Source of the DNA: JAKPRU01 sp029568995
GTDB taxonomy: Bacteria; Hinthialibacterota; Hinthialibacteria; Hinthialibacterales; JAKPRU01
Length of the DNA: 15,619 nt
NCBI GenBank assembly: GCA_035430965.1
Contig: DAOMHQ010000124.1
Span: 1 to 15,619, forward strand
Reading direction: 5' to 3'
Both the position numbers and the translations under genes were made by a program. The notes beneath the pieces were generated by a model that saw only the letters and a program-made list of their open reading frames with translations, searched no databases and had not been told where the DNA came from. Positions 7,152 through 13,659 of this stretch are shown here, piece after piece (position 1 is the first letter of the stretch; each line of letters starts with the position of its first letter).

Positions 7152-8659
7152 CCGGAAAAGTGGCGTTGGTTGGTGCCGGTCCCGGCGATCCGGGACTGCT
7201 GACGATCCGAGGACGCGAATTGCTGGCCCAGTGTGATGTCGTGATCTACGATGCGTTGATCTCCGACTCTCTTCTGAACGTCGCGCCGAAATCGGCCCGC
7301 CGAATCTATGTCGGCAAACGCGCCGGTCAACAGGCAAAACCGCAGAGCGAGATCAATGAACTCATGATTCGAGAAGCTGTGGCGGGCTATTTCGTGATTC
7401 GCTTGAAAGGTGGCGATCCGTTCCTGTTCGGTCGTGGCGGTGAGGAGGCCCTTTGTCTGGCCGAACACGGAATTCCCTTCGAGGTTGTCCCCGGTGTGAC
7501 TGCCCTGACCGCAGTCACGGCGTGTGCGGGGATTCCGGTGACCGAGCGCGACTTGAGTTCCTGCCTGATTGTTGTCACCGGCCACGAGGATCCCGCCAAA
7601 GGAGAATCGGCGGTGGATTGGTCGCGTATCGCCCAGACACCGGGAACCATCGTGTTGTTTATGGGGATACACAATCTTCCGAGCATTGCCCACAATCTCA
7701 TCGTTTCAGGCAGAGAGGCATCCACGCCCACGGCGGTGATTCAATACGGGACCCTGCCGGACCAGCGCACGGTGGTCGGAACGCTGGGCAATATCGCTGC
7801 ACGTGTGGAAGAAGCGGGTGTGAAACCGCCCGCGCTGGTGATTATCGGCGAGGTGGTTCGGCTTCGTGAACGCTTGAACTGGTTTGAGAGTCGTCCCCTG
7901 TTCGGCAAGACCATTGTGAACACGCGCGCCAGCGACCAGTCGGCGGAACTCTGCAGGACACTGTCTGATCTGGGGGCTTCGGTGATTTCTCTGCCGATGA
8001 TTCGGATTGTCCCGCCGGAGGACCCGGAGCCTCTGCGAGATGCTGTCCGGAATCTCAGCAGATACGACTGGGTACTGTTCACCAGCACCAACGCGGTGAA
8101 TGCCTTTTTCGACATGCTCTTTCAGGAAGGAGCGGATACACGTCGCCTTGCAGGATGCCGCATTGCCACGGTAGGAGCGAAAACGGAGGAAGTCTTGCGC
8201 GAGCGGGGAGTCATTGCCGATCACACGCCGGAACAATTCTGCACGGATGCCCTGTTTCAGTCCCTCCACGAGCGGGAAAGCCTGGCAGGCCAACGGGTTC
8301 TCTGTCCCTGTTCCAGCCTTGCTCCGAGCGATCTGGAGAACCGGCTTCGTGCGGCAGGCGCTGTGGTCGATCGTGTGGATGCTTACGCTGTTGTCCCGGA
8401 AAATCCCGACATGCGCCCTTGGGAGCGGATGCCGGATGCCATTCTATTCGCCAGCCCCTCTGCGGTCACGAATTTCGCGGACTGGGCTGGGAAAGACCGC
8501 CTGGAAGAGTTCAAAACGCATTCTATTTTCGTCTCCATCGGCCCGGCCACCAGCAAGCGCATGAACACCCTCGGTATCCCGGTCCAAATCCAGGCGGAAG
8601 ACCACAACGCAGAGGGATTGGTCAAGGCGATGGTGGGGTATTATGGGGGTTCCTCGTGA
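7148..8659 (+). CDS. cobA-hemD: Uroporphyrinogen-III C-methyltransferase / uroporphyrinogen-III synthase fusion
   Basis: A 503-residue bifunctional protein. Residues 1 to about 245 are SUMT (CobA): GxGPGD (VGAGPGDPGLLT, about 8-19), RLKGGDPFLFGRGGEE (about 85-100), PGVTALTAVTACAGIPVTER (about 115-134), and ALVIIGEVV near the domain end. From about 253 a HemD domain begins (FGKTIVNTR, then DWVLFTSTNAVNAFF and FASPSAVTNF). HemD cyclises hydroxymethylbilane to uroporphyrinogen III, and CobA then methylates it with SAM at C2 and C7 to precorrin-2, the SirC substrate. I chose TTG 7148 because GAGGAA lies 5 nt upstream, it overlaps the hemC stop as TTGA, and the family normally begins just before GKVxLVGAGPG. 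An upstream ATG at 7112 would add 12 residues within hemC. This fusion is common in clostridia and deltaproteobacteria. Confidence 0.95.
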   Translation: MTGKVALVGAGPGDPGLLTIRGRELLAQCDVVIYDALISDSLLNVAPKSARRIYVGKRAGQQAKPQSEINELMIREAVAGYFVIRLKGGDPFLFGRGGEEALCLAEHGIPFEVVPGVTALTAVTACAGIPVTERDLSSCLIVVTGHEDPAKGESAVDWSRIAQTPGTIVLFMGIHNLPSIAHNLIVSGREASTPTAVIQYGTLPDQRTVVGTLGNIAARVEEAGVKPPALVIIGEVVRLRERLNWFESRPLFGKTIVNTRASDQSAELCRTLSDLGASVISLPMIRIVPPEDPEPLRDAVRNLSRYDWVLFTSTNAVNAFFDMLFQEGADTRRLAGCRIATVGAKTEEVLRERGVIADHTPEQFCTDALFQSLHERESLAGQRVLCPCSSLAPSDLENRLRAAGAVVDRVDAYAVVPENPDMRPWERMPDAILFASPSAVTNFADWAGKDRLEEFKTHSIFVSIGPATSKRMNTLGIPVQIQAEDHNAEGLVKAMVGYYGGSS

Positions 8660-8696
8660 GGGTAAGATATCCAATACTGAGAACAGGAGCGACAAG

Positions 8697-8942
8697 ATGA
8701 TTCAAGATTACCTGAATGCCGCACTCAAAGAGGCGAAATACAAGACTCTCGACAATGGGGAGTGGTTTGCGGAAATCCCAGGATTCCAGGGAGTGTGGGC
8801 GAATGGGCGAACGGTTGAGGAATGCCGCAGCGAATTGATTGAAGTGCTCGAAGAATGGTTGATTCTCAAGATCCGCGACGGAGACGAAATCCCGACCGTT
8901 GAGGGTATCGAAATCGGGGTCAAGCATGAGGAAGTGGCCTGA
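8697..8942 (+). CDS. hicB: HicB-family antitoxin
   Basis: An 81-residue protein with the HicB fold (a partial RNase H-like sheet): YLNAALKEAKYKTLDNGEWF, then AEIPGFQGVWANGRTVEEC and a helix ELIEVLEEWLILKIRDGDEIP. HicB antitoxins bind and neutralise HicA. This is the short form with no C-terminal helix-turn-helix or ribbon-helix-helix, so DNA binding by HicB alone is not obvious. The ATG at 8697 has AGGAG 7 nt upstream; an in-frame ATG at 8643 would extend it by 18 residues into the cobA-hemD end and lacks family support. It begins 37 nt after cobA-hemD. An internal promoter may lie in the end of that gene (TTGGTC 8618, TATTAT 8639, spacer 15), but this is weak. Confidence 0.88.
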   Translation: MIQDYLNAALKEAKYKTLDNGEWFAEIPGFQGVWANGRTVEECRSELIEVLEEWLILKIRDGDEIPTVEGIEIGVKHEEVA

Positions 8943-9160
8943 TGCCGACTTCTTCCATTTCCCGAAAGGTCCTTATTCAGAAATTTCACTCACTTGGATT
9001 TGAAGGCCCGATCTCAGGCGGAAAACATCAGTTCATGAAAAAAGATGCCTTGAAGGTCCGCATTCCGAATCCTCATAGTTCGGGCGAAATACACATCAGT
9101 CTGCTCAAGGAAATTCTCCATCAGGCGGGCATTTCGTGGGACGAGTGGTCCGCTGCATAG
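8942..9160 (+). CDS. hicA: HicA-family mRNA interferase toxin
   Basis: A 72-residue protein with the HicA double-stranded-RNA-binding-like fold. SRKVLIQKFHSLGFE is the first helix. GGKHQFM (about 26-32) carries the catalytic His (H29), and the core strand KVRIPNPHSSGEIHISLLKEILHQAGIS ends with the characteristic helix. HicA cleaves mRNA in a ribosome-independent way when not bound by HicB. Its ATG overlaps the hicB stop by one base (TGATG), so the two are translationally coupled. Order here is antitoxin first, the reverse of the classical hicAB order but frequent in this short-HicB type. Its last 40 nt overlap the opposite-strand DUF433 gene. No frameshift is seen, so it is presumably functional. 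Confidence 0.9.
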   Translation: MPTSSISRKVLIQKFHSLGFEGPISGGKHQFMKKDALKVRIPNPHSSGEIHISLLKEILHQAGISWDEWSAA

Positions 9161-9339
9161 GCAATGGCGGCCTGAATCGATTCGGGCGTCAAGGTGGGAT
9201 AACTGCGGATGATTTCCCTCTGGTCCAGCCCAGCAGCCAGATTGTCCAGTACGACAGAAACCATGATCCGAGTTCCCTTGATACAGGGCTTCCCATGACA
9301 GACGGCCGGATCGGCCGTGATATGCTCTCGCCAGTCCAT
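9121..9339 (-). CDS. DUF433 protein, orphan VapB-like antitoxin
   Basis: A 72-residue DUF433 protein: ITADPAVCHGKPCIKGTRI at the N-terminus (about 7-25), then VSVVLDNLAAGLDQREIIRSYPTLTPESIQAAIAYAADH. DUF433 proteins have a winged-helix-like fold and usually sit just upstream of a DUF5615 PIN-like partner as an antitoxin. Here nothing of that kind follows: downstream on the minus strand lies hicA in the opposite orientation, overlapping by 40 nt. Upstream, AGGAGG lies 7 nt before the ATG at 9339, so it is probably translated. It may be an orphan left after loss of its toxin, or an unrelated solo regulator. Confidence 0.85.
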   Translation of the reverse strand: MDWREHITADPAVCHGKPCIKGTRIMVSVVLDNLAAGLDQREIIRSYPTLTPESIQAAIAYAADHSSHEMPA

Positions 9340-9441
9340 TGGAGTTCCTCCTGTTTCGTGCCGTATACCGTTCCGGAAATCGCAGGTTTCAGTTCACTAT
9401 ATCATGGGGCAATCCGGTTGGGGTATTCTTCTGCAATTGAT

Positions 9442-9469
9442 TTGCTTTCTTTCCATTTCGCGGGATAAT
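9442..9469 (+). promoter_or_regulatory. Candidate sigma-70 promoter for the TPR gene
   Basis: TTGCTT (9442-9447) and GATAAT (9464-9469) are 16 nt apart, in an otherwise gene-free region about 95 nt upstream of the TPR gene. TTGATT at 9437 gives a less good spacing. The call is by box match only. Confidence 0.4.
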
Positions 9470-9563
9470 GTCAGATAGATGCAATGGTGTCGGGTCGACA
9501 GGATGGTCGAGCCGTTTGATGTGTCCGCTCGCATGGTGACTCCGGTTGGGGGTGAGAACAACT

Positions 9564-11678
9564 ATGGGCGCGTTTCTCTCTGTCCTCGCCCAGAACTGGC
9601 ATTTCATGGCCATCGGGGCATTGGGTGCCATGGGGATTGCCCTGCTTATATTAGCCCTTTTTTCTCCCGCGAATCGATCGAAACGAAATTCCTCTCAGAA
9701 GGCAAAGGATACTCCCACGTCCCAGCCGGAACCGTCCGGCAGCGAATCCCCGTCTGTACCGGCAGATCATCGGAAGGGTGTCATTCGCACCGCGACAGGC
9801 CGGGGTTACGTGGCGAATATCCGCGATGTCCCCGATGAGGAGGTCGAACAGCTTGCCGGGGAATGCGGGCTTGGGAAAGCGGTTATCCGGGGATTGTTCG
9901 GTGTTCTCGATAAGCACCAGGTCGCAATGCAGGACCTGGACAGCCATTTGAGAGACCTCGTTGCCCCGCTCAAGACTCTGGTCAATCGGCTGAAGGATTC
10001 CATATCCACAGATCCCACGAAGGCAGCCAAGGAACATCAACTGTGCGAACTCCTGGAAACGGGCAATTTCGATCGCGTGGAGGAACTCTTGCGAGAGAGA
10101 GCATTTTTGGACGTGAGCACAATCCGGCAACAGGCCGAAGAGACGGACAAACAAATCGCCGAACTCATGAATCATGACGAGATCGACCTTCCGGCGGTCG
10201 AATCCGCGAAACGAAAGAAAGCGGCGGCGTATGAAACTCTTCATGCGGCTGCTGCTGCGAAATCGGACCTGGCAACGCTGAAAATGGCGCAGATGGACTA
10301 TCGGGAAGCGGCAAAATACTACCGCGAAGCCGCCGGATTGATCCCGGACACATCCGATCTTGTCCGTGGGAAATACCTGGATGCCTGGGGATATGCTGCC
10401 ATCCTGTCGGGAGATCCCGCCGAAGCCGTGATCCCCCTTAAGGAAGCCGTAGAAATCCGGGAGCGTGAACTGGGCCCCGACCATCCCGATGTTGCCCAAA
10501 GCCTCGGGCGTCTTGCCGCTGCGTATCAGGGGATCGGCGATCTGTCCAAAGCGGAGTCCCTCTCTCTTCGATCCCTTGAGATTCTCAAGTTGATGTTCGG
10601 TGAGAACCATGCGGAATATGCCTCGGCGTTGGATGAAACGGCGGAGATCTACCGGGCGGAGGGAAAATTCGAGGAAGCGGAGGAGATGCTCGTAAAGTCA
10701 CTGGATATCACCGTGATGACATCGGGACAGGACCACCCCGATGCCGCGCGCAGCCTCAATAATCTGGGATTGCTGTTCCATGAGCACGGGAAACACGCCG
10801 ATGCGGAATCGTTCTACCGTCGGGCATTGACGTTGCTTGAATCGGTATTCGGACCGGATTCCCCGCATCTTGCGCCGACATTGAACAACCTCGCTCAGCT
10901 GTATCAGGACCAGGGGAACGACCTGGAGGCCGAGCGGCTGTACCGGAAATCCCTGGCGATTACACAGGAATCGGTCGGCCCGAAACATCCGCAGATTGCC
11001 GTCGGCCTGACCAACCTGGCAGGGCTGTACCTGGATCGGAGACGATTCATGGAAGCCGAGAGACTCTACAAGAAAGCGTTTGAGATCACTCGGGATGCGT
11101 ACGGATCGAAACATGAAAAGGTCGCATACAGCCTGGACAACCTGGCCCGGCTTCACCAGGAGAAAGGGAGCCTTCTGGATGCGGAAATGCTGTATGAACG
11201 ATCTCTGAACATGATGGAATCGATTTTCGGTCCCGATCATCCGAAGGTCGCCGATTGCCTGATCAATCTCGGCGCTCTGTACCGGTATCAACAGCGGTAC
11301 AGCGATGCCGAACCGATCTATGAGCGCGCGTTGACAATTCTGGAACGGGTTCTCGGCCCGGACCATCCCAAGGTCGCCAAATGTCTGATCAACCTGGCGC
11401 GCATTTCCTATTTCTCGGGACGGAGCCGGAATGCCGAACGACTGTGCCGCCGGGCCATTCCCATCTGGGAGAACGCATTCGGCGATGAGCATCCCATCCT
11501 GGCAAAACCGCTGGAGGATTATGCGATGATTCTTCGTCGGATGGGGCGCGAAGACAAGGCACACACGCTGGAACTCCGCGCTAAGAAGATCCGCTCGCAT
11601 CTCCCCCTCGATTCTCGATCAAGTCCCGCCGTATCCGCCGGTGAGTATGAACCAAATCCCGCTCAAAAAATCGGGTGA
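9564..11678 (+). CDS. Membrane-anchored kinesin-light-chain-type TPR protein
   Basis: A 704-residue protein of unknown function. A transmembrane segment (about 14-33, FMAIGALGAMGIALLILALF) is followed by a Ser/Pro/Lys-rich linker (about 34-75), then a helical part (about 90-290) with charged, Ala-rich coiled-coil-like stretches (TIRQQAEETDKQIAEL, SAKRKKAAAYETLHAAAAAK). From residue 304 to 681 there are nine uninterrupted 42-residue TPR units, each beginning with a variant of GPDHPxVA (10473, 10599, 10725, 10851, 10977, 11103, 11229, 11355, 11481), the TPR_10/TPR_12 kinesin-light-chain pattern; one or two degenerate TPRs precede them. Such arrays are protein-protein scaffolds. The ATG at 9564 is preferred over TTG 9546 because GGTGAG lies 7 nt upstream. 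The TPR region probably faces the cytoplasm. It is monocistronic, so the context gives no partner. Confidence 0.85.
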   Translation: MGAFLSVLAQNWHFMAIGALGAMGIALLILALFSPANRSKRNSSQKAKDTPTSQPEPSGSESPSVPADHRKGVIRTATGRGYVANIRDVPDEEVEQLAGECGLGKAVIRGLFGVLDKHQVAMQDLDSHLRDLVAPLKTLVNRLKDSISTDPTKAAKEHQLCELLETGNFDRVEELLRERAFLDVSTIRQQAEETDKQIAELMNHDEIDLPAVESAKRKKAAAYETLHAAAAAKSDLATLKMAQMDYREAAKYYREAAGLIPDTSDLVRGKYLDAWGYAAILSGDPAEAVIPLKEAVEIRERELGPDHPDVAQSLGRLAAAYQGIGDLSKAESLSLRSLEILKLMFGENHAEYASALDETAEIYRAEGKFEEAEEMLVKSLDITVMTSGQDHPDAARSLNNLGLLFHEHGKHADAESFYRRALTLLESVFGPDSPHLAPTLNNLAQLYQDQGNDLEAERLYRKSLAITQESVGPKHPQIAVGLTNLAGLYLDRRRFMEAERLYKKAFEITRDAYGSKHEKVAYSLDNLARLHQEKGSLLDAEMLYERSLNMMESIFGPDHPKVADCLINLGALYRYQQRYSDAEPIYERALTILERVLGPDHPKVAKCLINLARISYFSGRSRNAERLCRRAIPIWENAFGDEHPILAKPLEDYAMILRRMGREDKAHTLELRAKKIRSHLPLDSRSSPAVSAGEYEPNPAQKIG
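10473..11606 (+). repeat. Nine tandem 126-bp units encoding 42-residue TPRs
   Basis: The units start every 126 nt in frame, each opening with GPDHP-like codons. Copies have diverged at the DNA level. Units seven (11229) and eight (11355) are the most similar at their starts (GPDHPKVA then CLINL), which suggests the latest duplication. Confidence 0.85.
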
Positions 11679-11742
11679 GTGCGGTTCCGGCCCGCCGTGC
11701 GAATCGGTTTGCGGATGAAAGAATCGGATAGACACTCGAAGA

Positions 11743-12573
11743 TCAGGCCGATCCCGAATGGATCTCCCTTACAATCTCTACATTTTCGGCAATCTGGTCT
11801 TTGTATTTCGGAAAGACTCCCACAACTACGGCATGACTGGATTTGATGTGAGAGAACGCATATCGGAAAGCGTTGCGGACTTCTTCGGAGGAGCCGCATT
11901 TCCGCCCCGCCGCCAGGATCTTGAACAGCAGGCAGGTCTTGTTTGTTTCGCAAACGAAACGGCACATCCGATCCCGGTCTTCATCTATGAATGGTTCTTC
12001 GACACGTTTCCCCCCCGCCAGTAAACTTTGTCGGTCGACTCGGCTGATGTTGTAGCAACAGGCCATGTAGAAATCGAGATCCCAATTGTGTTCTTCGCAA
12101 TACTCCAACACTTCCGGGATATGCGAGCAGATCCCGACCTGTAATCCCAGGTCCCGAATTACCTTCAGGTATTCCTGTACCTCGTCGATCCGACCGGCTT
12201 TCCAGAGTTCATCCGTATAGCTTCCATGATGGTAGATGGCGATCGGACGATGTTTCGCAATTTCACGGATATTGTCCGGAATGTCGCCCCATTCGGTAGC
12301 GGTTTGGACAATCCAGTGCATGGTCCCGCCCCGAATTCGGTATTCATCCACCCAGCCCATAACCTTGCGGTCTCCCCGCGAAACCATCGCCGTGATTCCG
12401 GCTCGTTCCGCATCGAAAAGAGTCTCGACTACACGCTCGGCGGTGTAATACTCCACCATTTCATTGTCGAGTCGTTCCGAAAGATGCGAGTATCCCCGGA
12501 ACGGATTTCCGCCGATAATCAGCCGGGAAATGTCATAAGGACCGAAAGGAATGGAAGGAAGGGATTGATGCAT
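11743..12573 (-). CDS. Uncharacterised TIM-barrel protein resembling a degenerate aldo/keto reductase
   Basis: A 276-residue protein starting at ATG 12573-12571, with GGAA 9 nt upstream; a TTG at 12588 would add five residues. The layout recalls aldo/keto reductases: SRLIIGGNPFRGYSH near the N-terminus, a segment ERAGITAMVSRG where AKRs have G-x-x-x-x-D-T-A, PIAIYHHGSYTDELW where they have the strand ending in LH, KVIRDLGLQVGICSHIPEVL, LDFYMACCYN, and AFRYAFSHIKSSHAVVVGVFPK as the C-terminal ALRWAL-like part. The AKR catalytic Asp and Tyr are not evident at the expected sites, so NADPH-dependent reduction is doubtful. Many Cys and His residues (CCYN, SHIPE) could bind metal. Similar proteins occur, to my memory, in planctomycete- and verrucomicrobia-like genomes without known function. 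It converges on the TPR gene. Confidence 0.7.
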   Translation of the reverse strand: MHQSLPSIPFGPYDISRLIIGGNPFRGYSHLSERLDNEMVEYYTAERVVETLFDAERAGITAMVSRGDRKVMGWVDEYRIRGGTMHWIVQTATEWGDIPDNIREIAKHRPIAIYHHGSYTDELWKAGRIDEVQEYLKVIRDLGLQVGICSHIPEVLEYCEEHNWDLDFYMACCYNISRVDRQSLLAGGKRVEEPFIDEDRDRMCRFVCETNKTCLLFKILAAGRKCGSSEEVRNAFRYAFSHIKSSHAVVVGVFPKYKDQIAENVEIVREIHSGSA

Positions 12574-12637
12574 ACGCTGAATTTCCAAACGGGAAGATGT
12601 AATTGAATGTTCTGTAAATGAATTGGCTTTCCGGAGT

Positions 12638-12678
12638 CAAGTCATCGCAAGCCTCCCTCCTGCGGGGCCGGTGACTTG
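12638..12678. repeat. Inverted repeat with 7-bp arms, possibly a degenerate relative of the neighbouring repeat
   Basis: Arms CAAGTCA (12638-12644) and TGACTTG (12672-12678) enclose about 27 nt. The left arm runs into GTCATCGCAAG, similar to the left end of the repeat at 12704 (GTCATCGCGAG). It could be a second, eroded copy, or part of the mRNA-end structure of mqnA. Weakly supported. Confidence 0.35.
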
Positions 12679-12703
12679 GATCAAGAAAGCACCCATCCCC
12701 GTC

Positions 12704-12809
12704 TCGTCATCGCGAGGAGCGGCCCGGAGTCCGCGAAGGGCTGCGACGTGGCGATCTCGGTCCTGCTTGTTCGAACAACGAGATTGCCACGCTTCGCTCG
12801 CAATGACGA
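12704..12809. repeat. Structured palindromic intergenic repeat (multi-stem, REP/MITE-like)
   Basis: The outer arms TCGTCATCGCGAG (12704-12716) and CTCGCAATGACGA (12797-12809) pair with 12 of 13 bases. The inner arms CGTGGCGATCTCG (12747-12759) and CGAGATTGCCACG (12779-12791) also pair 12 of 13, around a 19-nt loop. A third stem, GCGGCCC (12719-12725) with GGGCTGC (12738-12744), pairs 6 of 7 inside the left side. The core words GTCATTGCGAGCGAAGCGTGGCAATCTC-like are those of a palindromic repeat dispersed in unrelated bacteria. It has no coding capacity of its own; reading it as protein gives the familiar spurious IASEAWQS string. Confidence 0.8.
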
Positions 12810-12840
12810 TATGTATCAAGACTATTCATTATACAAAACG

Positions 12841-13659
12841 CTAATGCGGGTGCCGGGCTTCCTGTACTGCGCGCTCGTTTACCCGCTCGACCAGGTTAAA
12901 GAATGTCTCCAGCCCTTCCAGCTCGCGAGGACCGACATCGAACGAGACATTCTGGGTTAGGAACTCGCGAATGAAATCGGCTCCGAATCTCCGAGTCTTG
13001 GGGGTGTCTTCGATGATACGATCCAGATTTGCGCATCCCCGTTCTTTCATTTCCAGGAACAGAGGGGTAACGGCTTCGATATCGACATGATCCGTTGCCA
13101 GCCACCGCGCATACACAAACGGCAATCCGACGGCCTTCTTCCATTCCTCACCCAGATCGAACACGTACTGCTCCGGGTGCATAAAGTAATACCTTGGATC
13201 GCCGATGGTCAACGCGGCTTCTCCCAGGAAAAGGCCCTGCTCCACGGGAAGATGATAAAAATAGTATGTCGGGCGGCGACCGTAATACTCTTCGAGGATA
13301 ATTTTCGTGAGTGCGCAGGAAGTCATCGAGTCCTCCAATAACGCCACTTTCTCCAGTTCCTCCAGGGGGACACGGCTATGCAGCAGGATACTTCTCACCG
13401 GCCCATCCGAAACGACTCCAATATGAGGAACACTCTGATAATCCCGGTGCATCTGGTGGATTGAAGAGACCATGGCAACATCAATTTCCCCCTCATCCAT
13501 CATGTGACCGAGTTTCCGAGGCACCTCCAGAATCAGAGATGCCTCGGGCCATACTTCAGAGAACTGATAAATCAGTGGTTTGGCGTTCAGATACGGTACG
13601 CACCCCACCCGCAACGCGGGACGGCTACCTTTGGAAACGGGGCGTACCGAACCATTCAC
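12841..13659 (-). CDS. mqnA: Chorismate dehydratase, futalosine menaquinone pathway
   Basis: A 272-residue MqnA, a periplasmic-binding-protein-like fold that dehydrates chorismate to 3-enolpyruvylbenzoate, the first step of the futalosine route to menaquinone. Landmarks are LRVGCVPYLNAKPLIY (about 16-31), whose Asn (N25) is the conserved YLNA residue, EGEIDVAMVSSI (about 56-67), and the FLGEAALTIGD segment (about 144-154). PFVYARWLA follows, as in family members. GTG 13659 overlaps the serA stop by four bases (GTGA), so it is coupled to serA. About 15 residues precede the usual N-terminus, but no other start lies closer. MqnB, MqnC and MqnD are not in the window. The presence of mqnA implies respiration with menaquinone rather than MenF-type synthesis. 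Confidence 0.95.
   Translation of the reverse strand: MNGSVRPVSKGSRPALRVGCVPYLNAKPLIYQFSEVWPEASLILEVPRKLGHMMDEGEIDVAMVSSIHQMHRDYQSVPHIGVVSDGPVRSILLHSRVPLEELEKVALLEDSMTSCALTKIILEEYYGRRPTYYFYHLPVEQGLFLGEAALTIGDPRYYFMHPEQYVFDLGEEWKKAVGLPFVYARWLATDHVDIEAVTPLFLEMKERGCANLDRIIEDTPKTRRFGADFIREFLTQNVSFDVGPRELEGLETFFNLVERVNERAVQEARHPH

Noticed and set aside
8643..8696. Upstream ATG for hicB
   Set aside because: The extension overlaps the cobA-hemD end, lacks a ribosome site and does not match HicB proteins; AGGAG serves the ATG at 8697.
10473..11606. Tandem-repeat DNA element or CRISPR-like array
   Set aside because: The 126-nt period is coding TPR repeats in one frame with diverged DNA, not identical repeats with spacers.
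11679..11742. Possible bidirectional terminator between the TPR gene and the AKR-like gene
   Set aside because: GC-rich bases are present, but I could not find a convincing stem or a T run on either strand.
12637..12819. 60-codon minus-strand open frame with IASEAWQS
   Set aside because: It is a translation of the structured intergenic repeat. The same string appears wherever this repeat is read as protein; it has no ribosome site and no gene-like context.
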